From Desulfocicer vacuolatum DSM 3385 (GTDB taxonomy: Bacteria > Desulfobacterota > Desulfobacteria > Desulfobacterales > SURF-7), in the NCBI GenBank assembly GCA_945870015.1, contig CAMBQS010000238.1, positions 1 through 5,827 of the forward strand: DNA of 5,827 nucleotides, written 5' to 3'. The notes beneath the pieces were generated by a model. The model had not been told where the DNA came from and searched no databases. It worked only from the letters and a program-made list of their open reading frames with translations. How positions within the stretch are numbered: position 1 is the stretch's first letter; the number at the start of each line of letters is the position of its first letter. The position numbers and the translations under genes are program-made. Below are positions 1 through 5,434 of the stretch, in pieces.

Positions 1-67
1 ATTTAAGCTTTCCCACCCATGCCTTAGAAAACCTAATAAAATCAATCGAAGCGCAGCGACTTCCCTG

Positions 68-83
68 TTTTGTTCAAACAAAA
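68..83. repeat. Short inverted repeat downstream of the IstB remnant
   Basis: TTTTGTT and AACAAAA form perfect 7-base arms around a CA centre. The repeat lies about 80 bases past the IstB stop codon, in sequence with no recognisable gene (1-159). It is AT-rich and lacks a clear T-run, so I do not call it a terminator. It could be part of the non-coding end of the decayed IS21-type element, but no IS terminus was identified. Confidence 0.35.
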
Positions 84-159
84 TCGGAAAATATTCAATG
101 GGTTCGAAATAATCAGAAAATTTATGTCAGGATAAAGAAAAACCCAACACGGTTGAGGA

Positions 160-324
160 TTATTCTTTTTTTACTTCTCGCATCCGGTAACTTTTACCCT
201 CAATCACAACGGCCTCCGTATGATGCAGCAGGTGGTCGAGAAGGGCTGAGGTAAGCGTGGTGTCATTGTTGAAGATTTGAGGCCAGTCTTTGAACACCCG
301 GTTTGTGGTAATGATGATGGAGCC
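160..324 (-). pseudogene. IS21-family IstB-like ATP-binding protein, C-terminal remnant
   Basis: The minus strand encodes 54 codons ending at TAA (160-162). They begin GSIIITTNRVFKDW, followed by NNDTTLTSALLDHLLHH and GKSYRMRE. This is the typical C-terminal end of IstB, the AAA+ ATPase helper of IS21-family transposition: the sensor-like TSNR/TTNR strand, the LLDRLLHH-type helix and the GxSYRxRE strand. A complete IstB is about 250 residues, and the Walker A and B motifs are absent here. Upstream of 324 this frame runs into stops (TGA codons at about 337 and 349), so the rest is deleted or replaced by an unrelated lysine-rich block. No istA is present. The remnant cannot make a working transposition protein. 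Family assignment is confident; the exact element is unknown. Confidence 0.85.
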
Positions 325-539
325 TTTTTTCTTTTTTCAATGAATTGCTCACGGTTCCGGAGGTATTTTTCTCTGTCTTTGTCATGGCAAAGCTCTTTGT
401 TGGCGTTGCGATATTCTTTGTCTTTCTGTGTTAATTCTTTTTTGTTTTCTTCCCAATAGTTCCGGTTATATGCCCTGTATTTTTCTTTATTTGCCTGATA
501 ATGAGCTTTTCTTTTTTCGCGTTTTTCTTCTTCCGGCAT
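324..539 (-). pseudogene. Lysine/glutamate-rich 15-residue repeat block, fragment of an unknown protein
   Basis: A 72-residue stretch starts at an in-frame ATG (537-539) and is joined without a stop to sequence on both sides. Residues 13-72 are four units of exactly 15 residues, with Asn at 17, 32, 47 and 62, each followed by K/R-K/E and flanked by aromatic and basic residues. The units read HYQANKEKYRAYNRN, YWEENKKELTQKDKE, YRNANKELCHDKDRE and KYLRNREQFIEKRKK. Similar strongly charged, probably helical arrays occur in phage and HNH-type small proteins behind a zinc-binding head; that comparison is from memory, and no Cys pair remains here. The block ends at an A-rich tract where the IstB frame begins, so it looks like a piece joined by rearrangement. 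The larger open frame covering it (204-644) is a chimera and probably not a real gene. Confidence 0.4.
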
Positions 540-632
540 CGGAGTTTTTAGCCACCCAGACTGACGGCATGGTGTCGGCATTTGGGGATGGGCATAACTG
601 AGCAGTCTTTCAAAGACAAAGCAAGATTGTCC

Positions 633-760
633 ACCCCAGCGCATGAAAAACTTTTGGAATTCATTGGGATCAAACCTGGGAAAAAGAGGCGGCCAAAGGT
701 GTCATGTGACGGAATCCCATTGGGCAATTTCAAAAATTGTTTAAACCAGTGATCACTCAT
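633..760 (-). pseudogene. ISAs1-family transposase, N-terminal remnant with frameshift
   Basis: Starting near 751 the minus strand reads WFKQFLKLPNGIPSHDTF and then GRLF. This is the highly conserved N-terminal segment of ISAs1-family transposases (H-repeat type, IS4-like DDE enzymes), usually seen as FLELPNGIPSHDTFGRVF. The expected continuation, FPRFDPNEFQKFFMRW, is found in another frame. Removing two bases or adding one at the A-run 681-685 restores it. The match stops after MRW near 633, before the AIDGKT segment carrying the first catalytic Asp. Only about 40 of roughly 370 residues survive. The upstream boundary lies within 20 bases of the stop codon of the metallopeptidase gene. The 90 bases that follow (540-632) are open in two frames but match nothing I recognise. 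Confidence 0.8.
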
Positions 761-765
761 CCTGT

Positions 766-1719
766 TTATTCCGGATAGTCTACCCCGTCATACATCTTGA
801 CAAGAATGTTGAGTGCCTTAATAGCTTCGTTGTTGTTTGCTGACGGTTTCCAGTTAGCTGATTTCCTATCATTGAGAATAAATGCTATATTCTTGGCGAA
901 GAAATCGTCATCATATGCCTTGACCACCCTCGCTATAGAATCAATTCGGTCTATCGTGCTAGGATGACTGAATGACGCGCCAAGAATGCGTTCCTTGTCA
1001 GCGTAAAGTTCGAAGGCGATCATCATGTTAGTAATGAAAGACATCCGATGCTCTTCTCGGATACATTGAAAAGCGAACTGGTCAGCAGCGAATTAATTGG
1101 CTCTTTCTTCTTCGTTCGAATGTGATGTGCCACAATGGTCAAGAACGATGTGAGCGACTTCATGAAGGGTGACGTAGGTCAGACAACCATACATGCCGTC
1201 AAGGATCTGCTGTTGATGCTTTTCATTGAAAAGCTTAAGAAATATTGGCAGATTATTAAGTTTGTCGAAGCAGTTGAGAGAAAGATCCCGTGCCAATTGG
1301 CCCAAAGTTTTCAGGTGGCCAGCCGCCGTTTCGAATTCCGAAGATCGGGCCTTGAGCATGTTCATTAAATTAGACAACAAGGTTGAGAAAGACATACGGT
1401 AAAGAGCTGCATCAAGCACTCCCGTGAAAATGACTATATAGGGTTGGTCTTGCCGCTTATTCGCGTAAGCCAGGAATTGAGGTACGCAACAGGCAAAGAT
1501 TGGGATTTCCTGGAGGCGCTGACGAACGTCAACTTCGAGACAGAACGAATAGCGTGACAAGCACTGACGCAAGAGCGTGGTTTCGCTGTCAGTGTCCCGT
1601 ACTATTCCGTTAGAAAGACTGATAGCGTACAGCGGGGCAACGGCAAATGCTGCATCATCAGTATTTCCCAATTTCTTGATATCCTCAAGGATTTGGCGGC
1701 CCGTAAGCTCTGTGATCAT
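766..1719 (-). pseudogene. M48-like zinc metallopeptidase, interrupted by one in-frame stop codon
   Basis: From ATG (1717-1719) the frame runs 208 codons to TAA (1093-1095). It then continues in the same frame for 108 more codons to TAA at 766-768, so the restored protein is 317 residues. HEVAH lies at 186-190 in the context TLHEVAHIVLDH, the zinc-binding and catalytic helix of gluzincins. The stop replaces residue 209 and is followed directly by FAAD (210-213). In the ExxAD pattern of such enzymes, residue 209 should be the third zinc ligand, Glu. SHPSTIDRI (251-259) matches the HPS...R element near the C-terminus of M48-type peptidases. No signal peptide or obvious membrane segment is seen, so a cytoplasmic enzyme is likely. 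The start overlaps the upstream gene by ATGA. The 208-residue product would lack a complete zinc site. Restart at Met 226 (1042-1044) would give only a 92-residue tail. A sequencing error is possible. Confidence 0.75.
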
Positions 1720-2105
1720 ATGAGAAAATTCCTGATTTTTTCAGCGACAGTTTTGACGATAACTTGATCTCTCGACGAGAACTCAATGTGCATCGCTTTG
1801 CCGCTGTCTTGACTCACCAAAGTGAATGTGATTTTGCTGCTGCTTTTTGCTGGATCTTGTATCGCGTAAATAATCCGGGAAATTTCGTTAGCAAGAACAG
1901 AGGCGAACACAGAAACTGGCAGAGCCAGAACTCCAATGGTCCCCAATATCTCGTACAGATGTTCAGAAATGCCAAGCAACTTTTCCGGCTCAGACCATTC
2001 TATGTCAATATCCAGGTTGCTTTTCTGGGTTATTGTCCTGAGATGTTCAAGAGTAATCTCTTGGCCGGATTGAGCATTAACTGAGAGAATTAGTTCGAAT
2101 GCCAT
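1716..2105 (-). CDS. 129-residue protein resembling EACC1-type effector-associated components
   Basis: I do not recognise this protein firmly. It starts with a beta-strand (FELILSVNA, 3-11), followed by a charged helical stretch. A long hydrophobic segment spans about 53-80 (LGTIGVLALPVSVFASVLAN and onward), then come two strands (KITFTLVSQD, 91-100; KAMHIEFS, 103-110) and a final amphipathic helix. This order resembles the small effector-associated constant component (EACC1) encoded beside peptidase and other effectors in NTP-dependent conflict systems; the resemblance is by layout and is an inference. The hydrophobic stretch could instead be a membrane segment. An AGAAGGA ribosome site lies six bases before the ATG. 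The stop codon overlaps the start of the metallopeptidase gene (ATGA), so the two were probably translationally coupled and act together. The reading frame itself is intact. Confidence 0.75.
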   Translation of the reverse strand: MAFELILSVNAQSGQEITLEHLRTITQKSNLDIDIEWSEPEKLLGISEHLYEILGTIGVLALPVSVFASVLANEISRIIYAIQDPAKSSSKITFTLVSQDSGKAMHIEFSSRDQVIVKTVAEKIRNFLI

Positions 2106-2111
2106 AGCTTT

Positions 2112-2118
2112 TCCTTCT
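2112..2118 (-). promoter_or_regulatory. Ribosome binding site of the 129-residue protein
   Basis: AGAAGGA on the minus strand ends six bases before the ATG at 2103-2105. It is the only good site in this operon's leader and supports this start. The downstream peptidase has no comparable site of its own, in keeping with coupling through the ATGA overlap. Confidence 0.6.
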
Positions 2119-2159
2119 ATTATTGTTTTTAAAATAACTGCATGATCCCCATTTCTTCT

Positions 2160-2168
2160 GTTATACCA
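2160..2168 (-). promoter_or_regulatory. Possible extended -10 promoter element for the 129-residue protein/peptidase operon
   Basis: On the minus strand TGG is followed directly by TATAAC, an extended -10 (TGnTATAAT) with one mismatch. It lies about 55 bases upstream of the start codon, in the 93-base gap after the recombinase gene. The -35 position (TCTTCC at 17-base spacing) is poor. The operon could therefore have its own weak promoter or be read from the recombinase transcript. Confidence 0.3.
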
Positions 2169-2198
2169 TTCCTATTTGTATGGGAAGAGGATTTGTTG

Positions 2199-3149
2199 TT
2201 AATATCTCACAGTAAAACTAGCACTTTCCCGATACTTGGCAACCCGTTTATCATACATTTGTGTTGTCTTAATCTGAGAATGCCCCACAGTCTTCTGAAC
2301 CGCCTCAATGGGACAATTGTTCTCCAAAGCCTGGGTGATAAAGGTCGCCCGGGCAGAATGGGGCGTAACCCCATCAAGCACAGCCACCTTTGCATATTTC
2401 TGAAACAAATGATCCACCGTCTTCCGGCTCATTTTCCTTGTTTTATCTGATTTTCCGGGAGCATGCTTGACCGGCAAAAACAAAAAACTCTCCTTATCAT
2501 CCTCATGGCCGGCCATCCTCAGATATTCCCGGAGAGCAATCTGCAGCTCTTGATGAATGGCCAGGCGGTTCCGCTTCCCGCCCTTGACCCAAAAATCCAG
2601 AACATAAAACCCTTGCTCCTGGTAAAAATCCTTTACCTTAAGCCTGGTTACTTCAGACACCCGGCAACCGGTAAAGAACATCGTGGATAGAATAGCCTTG
2701 TCCCTCATCCCTTGAAGCTTAAGCGGGTCCGGAGCATCCAGCATCTTCCGGACTTCTTCCGGTGTCAACACCTTTGCCTCCACCCGGTCGGAATTGACCC
2801 GCATGCGTCGGACGCCCTGGGCCACATTAATTTTTACCACCTGCTTATCAATCAGATGGTTGAACAATGATGAAATAGCCGACAAGCGATTATTTATCGT
2901 TCGCGGACTGTGCCCCTGGTTCTGGAGAAATTTCTTGAACGCGATCACATGCCCATGATTTATTTCTCGTAATTCTTCCGGAGAAGAAATCCCGATAAAG
3001 GATAAAAAAGTATGGATGGCTTTGTCATAGGTCAAAATGGAATTGTCAGAATTAAAATTGGCTTTCCAGAGAAGTTCTTCCGGGATTTCTTTGAGGGCTT
3101 TAAAAACAGAAATTTTATTTTGAGATCCGGGTACAATTTCCTGATCCAT
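2199..3149 (-). CDS. Tyrosine recombinase (XerC/XerD-like integrase)
   Basis: This intact 316-residue protein has the usual length and layout of Xer-type and phage integrases. It cuts and rejoins DNA at a specific site through a covalent 3'-phosphotyrosine link. The N-terminal SAM-like core-binding domain is at about 35-115 (SPRTINNRLSAISSLFNHLI within it). The catalytic domain follows from about 126 (LTPEEVRKML). The whole catalytic set is visible: Arg163 in TGCRVSEV, Lys189 in the VKGGKRNRL hairpin, His264 and Arg267 in TPHSARATF, His290 in VGHSQI, and the nucleophile Tyr299 in QMYDKR. His290 to Tyr299 is nine residues, as in E. coli XerD. AAGGA lies six bases before the ATG, inside a perfect palindrome. 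It has no integron-integrase insertion that I can see. A dif-like inverted repeat lies 72 bases upstream. It is probably active; whether it serves a chromosome, plasmid or mobile cassette is not shown. Confidence 0.95.
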   Translation of the reverse strand: MDQEIVPGSQNKISVFKALKEIPEELLWKANFNSDNSILTYDKAIHTFLSFIGISSPEELREINHGHVIAFKKFLQNQGHSPRTINNRLSAISSLFNHLIDKQVVKINVAQGVRRMRVNSDRVEAKVLTPEEVRKMLDAPDPLKLQGMRDKAILSTMFFTGCRVSEVTRLKVKDFYQEQGFYVLDFWVKGGKRNRLAIHQELQIALREYLRMAGHEDDKESFLFLPVKHAPGKSDKTRKMSRKTVDHLFQKYAKVAVLDGVTPHSARATFITQALENNCPIEAVQKTVGHSQIKTTQMYDKRVAKYRESASFTVRY

Positions 3150-3156
3150 TTTCCAT

Positions 3157-3170
3157 CCTTATTAATAAGG
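3157..3170. repeat. Perfect 14-base palindrome over the recombinase ribosome site
   Basis: CCTTATTAATAAGG reads the same on both strands. Its minus-strand right half, AAGG, is the Shine-Dalgarno sequence of the recombinase gene (AAGGA, six bases before ATG 3147-3149). It could be an operator for a dimeric repressor, for instance the recombinase itself. In the mRNA it could also fold so as to hide the ribosome site, though a palindrome without a loop folds poorly. The role is inferred. Confidence 0.5.
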
Positions 3171-3220
3171 TATATTTTTCATCCAACACTATTCGAGACA
3201 GAAAAATAAATCAAGAATTT

Positions 3221-3248
3221 GTTGGACATAATATCCTTTATGTCTAAC
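3221..3248. other. dif-like recombination core site, two 11-base arms around a 6-base centre
   Basis: The left arm is GTTGGACATAA (3221-3231), the centre TATCCT (3232-3237) and the right arm TTATGTCTAAC (3238-3248). The arms are inverted repeats matching at 10 of 11 positions. This 11-6-11 layout, with CATAA and TTATG facing the centre, is that of XerC/XerD dif sites. Against E. coli dif as I remember it, 8 of 11 bases agree in each arm. The site lies between the divergently arranged recombinase and toxin-antitoxin genes, about 50 bases before the promoter of the latter. It could be the substrate of the neighbouring recombinase, a plasmid-type pdif site exploited by host Xer proteins, or merely an operator. 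No second copy is seen in the window. Confidence 0.6.
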
Positions 3249-3299
3249 TAAAATTTAAAAAAATGAGAGCAGGGGGAAAACAAAAAAATAATTGCCTAT

Positions 3300-3328
3300 T
3301 TGACACAAGTCTATTTTTGTAATATCAT
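3300..3328 (+). promoter_or_regulatory. Sigma-70 promoter of the Xre/RES toxin-antitoxin operon
   Basis: A perfect TTGACA -35 (3300-3305) is followed after exactly 17 bases by TATCAT (3323-3328), five of six for the -10. Transcription would start near 3335 and give a leader of about 30 bases with AAGGAG at 3351-3356. I see no clear operator inverted repeat overlapping it, though antitoxins of this type usually repress their own promoter. Confidence 0.75.
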
Positions 3329-3363
3329 AAGATTAAATTTAGACCATATAAAGGAGCCTTAAA

Positions 3364-3765
3364 ATGACGGCACCAAATTTAATCGAATCAGAACCAAATC
3401 TTACCCAAATGATTAAATCAATTGAGGATGGTTTGCCGATTTCTAATTTTAAAAAACTTCAGGATAGTTTGGATCTGCCGGACAAAGATCTTGCAAAATA
3501 TATCAGAATTCCAAAAAGCACTTTGGCCCTTAGAAAAAAAAGAGGGAAATTTTCATTTGAAGAGTCTGAAAGACTTTTTCGGATACAGCGTCTTTTTGAA
3601 AAGGCCCTTGATGTTTTTGAAGATGCCGGCCTGGCAAAAAAATGGTTGAAAGAAGATGCCTATGGATTAGGAGACGTATCGCCGCTTGAATATGCGGTAA
3701 CGGAGATTGGTGCAAGGGAAGTTGAAGACCTGTTGGGGCGGATTGAACACGGAGTGTTCTCTTAA
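3364..3765 (+). CDS. Xre/MbcA/ParS-type antitoxin of a RES toxin pair
   Basis: This 133-residue protein has the two-part build of Xre-type antitoxins that neutralise RES toxins. The N-terminal helix-turn-helix is at about 25-60 (LQDSLDLPDKDLAKYI, then IPKSTLALRKKRGKFS). The C-terminal toxin-binding domain (DUF2384 type) spans about 66-133. Its family signatures are AKKWLKEDAYGLGDVSP, the Pro-Leu-Glu-Tyr turn and GAREVEDLLGRIEHGVFS at the end. Known family members bind their own promoter and block the toxin active site with the C-terminal residues. AAGGAG lies seven bases before the ATG, behind a strong promoter. The TAA stop overlaps the toxin ATG by one base (TAATG), so both proteins are made from one coupled message. 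It is full length and apparently intact. Confidence 0.92.
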   Translation: MTAPNLIESEPNLTQMIKSIEDGLPISNFKKLQDSLDLPDKDLAKYIRIPKSTLALRKKRGKFSFEESERLFRIQRLFEKALDVFEDAGLAKKWLKEDAYGLGDVSPLEYAVTEIGAREVEDLLGRIEHGVFS

Positions 3766-4220
3766 TGGAGATCATTGCATATCGAGTAGTGAAAGAAAAA
3801 TATTTGGCTTCCGCGTTTGATGGCGAAGGTGCAAGGCTTTATGGCGGCAGGTGGAACAGCAAAGGCGTGTCGGTCGTTTATACATCAGACTCTTTGGCCT
3901 TATGTTCTCTTGAAATATTTGTCCATCTTCCGTCATATACGCTATTGGCAGATTATCTATATATGACGGTGATGTTTGATTCTGATCTGGTAATTGAGGC
4001 TATTTTAATGGATGGTTGGGATGAGCGGCCAATCTCAAAGGTTTCTCAAGCCATAGGGGATCAATGGGTCAAAGAAGGCCTTTCGGCCATCTTAAGTGTT
4101 CCGAGTGTGATAATTCCTGATGGCCTTAATTACCTTATCAATATTAATCATCCAGACTTCAAGAAAATAGAAATCGGCAAACCGCAACCCTTAACTTTTG
4201 ACCCAAGGTTCAAAAAATAG
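3765..4220 (+). CDS. RES-domain toxin
   Basis: This 151-residue protein is a complete RES domain, the toxin of the pair. Characterised members (MbcT and other Res toxins) destroy NAD+ inside the cell. The three polar residues that name the family are all present: Arg29 in LYGGRWNSKG, Glu50 in LALCSLEIFVHL and Ser114 in LSVPSVIIP. The conserved YR near the start (6-7) and Tyr39 are also present, and the end FDPRFKK is typical. No signal peptide or membrane segment is seen. It follows the antitoxin with a one-base overlap and has no ribosome site of its own, so translation probably depends on the upstream gene and keeps toxin output low. Target and reaction are taken from the family; the intact motifs suggest activity. 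Confidence 0.93.
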   Translation: MEIIAYRVVKEKYLASAFDGEGARLYGGRWNSKGVSVVYTSDSLALCSLEIFVHLPSYTLLADYLYMTVMFDSDLVIEAILMDGWDERPISKVSQAIGDQWVKEGLSAILSVPSVIIPDGLNYLININHPDFKKIEIGKPQPLTFDPRFKK

Positions 4221-4237
4221 CCCAGCCCTGTGAAACT

Positions 4238-4276
4238 TTTTCCTTAGATGTAAAAAAATTTCAATCTAAAGGAAAA
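4238..4276 (+). repeat. Imperfect inverted repeat after the RES toxin gene
   Basis: TTTTCCTTAGAT (4238-4249) pairs with ATCTAAAGGAAAA (4264-4276) apart from one bulged base, around a 14-base A/T-rich loop. It begins 18 bases after the RES stop codon, where a terminator would be expected. However, the stem is AT-rich and is not followed by a T-run, so it is at best a weak terminator or an mRNA 3'-end stabiliser. Confidence 0.3.
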
Positions 4277-4482
4277 TGATTGTTTGCAATAATATTCATG
4301 GAATCCGATCGTATTCAAAAATTATTGGCCAGAATCAAGGAAAAGGATTTTCATTAAATGGTCTGAAAAAACGGCCTCGAAATTTTCGATTTAAGAGCGT
4401 TTTGGACCATCCCGAATGGTAAGACATGCCCCCGAAAACAGAAGTTTTGGTGCCTTCCTGGTTCCGGATGGTTTTTGATTAG
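4276..4482 (+). pseudogene. Possible decayed gene fragment, frame broken by a stop
   Basis: From ATG 4276-4278 the frame gives 48 residues ending SVLDHPEW before TAA (4420-4422). It then continues in frame DMPPKTEVLVPSWFRMVFD to TAG (4480-4482). An AAAGGA lies only two bases before the ATG, too close to be a good ribosome site. The composition looks protein-like, with HPEW and MPPKTEVLVP as the most convincing parts, but I do not recognise the family. Chance is a real alternative in a stretch this short. Confidence 0.2.
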
Positions 4483-4518
4483 CGGTAGTTCAATATTTTA
4501 ACATAATCCTATGGGAAA

Positions 4519-4734
4519 TCATGTTCCTTTGTTGGAATGAACCCAATCAATATTTGCTTTGATATCATTAACAATCATGCGATCGCCCATCCACAAAAAT
4601 GGAATAATAAAATTTAACTTCAGGAGAGACTGATTTTCAACAAAAGATAGGTTTAATCCTTTGAATTTACGGTTATACCCGTTAATTCTGTTGTTGCGGT
4701 ATTGAATTGAAGGTAAAAGTGTGACTCGGAATAT
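4519..4734 (-). pseudogene. Possible gene remnant, start-less 71-codon frame
   Basis: A minus-strand frame is open from just after TGA (4735-4737) to TGA at 4519-4521. It has no start codon in its first 48 residues. It contains alternating polar and hydrophobic stretches such as LNLSFVENQSLLKLNFIIPF and DIKANIDWVHSNKGT, which would suit outer-membrane beta-strands. That reading is only an impression. It begins 20 bases past the end of hepT, so it could be the interior of a gene cut by the arrival of the MntA/HepT pair, or a chance open frame. Confidence 0.2.
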
Positions 4735-4754
4735 TCAGGAGAATACAATGCAAA

Positions 4755-5129
4755 TTAAATTTGTAAATCCCTTATCATTTTTTGGACTGTATCCAGAAGG
4801 AGCGGAATCTTTCTCTCGCATGTATAATATATGGTCTCTGCATGAATATCTGCATAATGGTGGGTGATAATATCCCGCATGCCTTTTGCGTTTTTCCAAT
4901 CGACATCAGGATATTTTATTAAAAATTGTTGCCCTGTAATTTTATCCAGGTTTTTTAACGATTCGCCTATAACAATCAACATCATGCAGATGGCATCCAT
5001 TTTCTCTACCCCTGCCGGTGTATCTGTGAAGTCGGCTGGCAGGCCGATGACCTGGAAGCGATGAATAACCTTTTGGGCGGCTTCTTCAATTTGGTGCAGA
5101 ACTTCCAACACAAGGTCTTTATTATGCAT
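4755..5129 (-). CDS. hepT: HepT-like (DUF86) RNase toxin
   Basis: This 124-residue, mainly helical protein belongs to the HepT/HEPN superfamily, metal-independent RNases that act as toxins in the cytoplasm. The catalytic Rx4HxY motif is complete: Arg85, His90 and Tyr92 in RDIITHHYADIH. A first long helical segment contains the usual IGESLKNL (54-61) and is followed by YPDVDWKNAKGMRD, all hallmarks of DUF86 proteins. In the studied Shewanella pair the partner nucleotidyltransferase adds AMP units to the motif Tyr and so disarms the toxin; Tyr92 would be that residue here. The ATG overlaps the end of the mntA-like gene by eight bases, so translation is probably coupled. The antitoxin comes first in this operon. 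It is full length with all key residues. A DUF86 protein without toxicity is the main alternative. Confidence 0.92.
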   Translation of the reverse strand: MHNKDLVLEVLHQIEEAAQKVIHRFQVIGLPADFTDTPAGVEKMDAICMMLIVIGESLKNLDKITGQQFLIKYPDVDWKNAKGMRDIITHHYADIHAETIYYTCERKIPLLLDTVQKMIRDLQI

Positions 5130-5415
5130 ATACCGCCTCTCTATCTATCCTTTTTTTTAAAAATGGATTCATAGTGTCTCTGTAGGTAACAATATCCACC
5201 GGTCTGAGCAGCCGTTCCTCCAAATCGTTCTTGATGCCGGCGAGCATGAACAAATCCGGTTCTGAGATACTAACCACTATGTCCACATCGCTCTCTTCTC
5301 CGTATTCATCTCGAGCCACCGAACCGAAAATGCCGATTGTAAGAATATTGTATTGTTCTGCGACTTCTTTTTTATAATTACGCAAAATTTCGATAATATC
5401 TTTTTTACCCATCAT
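5122..5415 (-). CDS. mntA: MntA-like minimal nucleotidyltransferase antitoxin
   Basis: This 97-residue protein is a minimal nucleotidyltransferase of the pol-beta fold, the usual partner of HepT. The GSx10DxD signature is exact: Gly31-Ser32 in GIFGSVARDEYG, and Asp43 and Asp45 in SDVDIVV. The third acidic residue is Asp74 in RPVDIVTYRD. Characterised MntA proteins use ATP to AMPylate the HepT active-site Tyr and thereby neutralise it. The gene ends with TAA directly followed by a second in-frame TAA, and overlaps hepT by eight bases. GAGGAG (5418-5423) is only two bases from the first ATG (5413-5415) but five from the second (5410-5412). The second Met is therefore the likelier start, giving 96 residues. 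A promoter lies just upstream. It is complete and probably active. Confidence 0.92.
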   Translation of the reverse strand: MMGKKDIIEILRNYKKEVAEQYNILTIGIFGSVARDEYGEESDVDIVVSISEPDLFMLAGIKNDLEERLLRPVDIVTYRDTMNPFLKKRIDREAVYA

Positions 5416-5434
5416 TTCTCCTCACAGGTTTTCT

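Larger units (their letters stand above)
4221..4754. other. 534-base stretch without an intact gene
   Basis: This AT-rich gap separates two converging toxin-antitoxin operons. It contains an imperfect inverted repeat just after the RES gene and two open but start-less or interrupted frames (4276-4482 plus, 4519-4734 minus), described separately. No good intrinsic terminator with a GC stem and T-run is seen for either operon. Nothing else in it could be supported. Confidence 0.5.

Noticed and set aside
204..644. A 146-codon minus-strand open frame as one gene
   Set aside because: It is a chimera. Its first residues are frameshifted ISAs1 transposase, the middle is the lysine-rich repeat block, and its end (AP onward) is the IstB remnant read in the wrong frame.
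766..1044. A separate 92-residue gene
   Set aside because: It is the in-frame continuation of the metallopeptidase beyond the internal TAA. It has no ribosome site and carries only the SHPS element.
1764..2084. A plus-strand open frame of 106 codons
   Set aside because: It is antisense to nearly all of the 129-residue protein, which has a good ribosome site and coupled downstream gene; this frame has no such support.
2142..2450. A plus-strand open frame of 102 codons
   Set aside because: It lies mostly antisense to the 3' end of the recombinase, has no ribosome site and encodes a composition typical of a shadow frame.
4298..4357. A 19-residue frame starting MESDRIQKLLARIKEKD
   Set aside because: It looks protein-like but has no ribosome site, is very short and overlaps another equally plausible decayed frame.
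4579..4586. GCGATCGC, the HIP1 octamer abundant in cyanobacteria
   Set aside because: Only this one copy was noticed, so it gives no support for a cyanobacterial origin.
4748..4867. A 39-residue plus-strand frame with AGGAG six bases before its ATG
   Set aside because: The ribosome site is good, but the frame is antisense to the 3' end of hepT and looks like its shadow. It could at most be the 5' stub of an interrupted gene.
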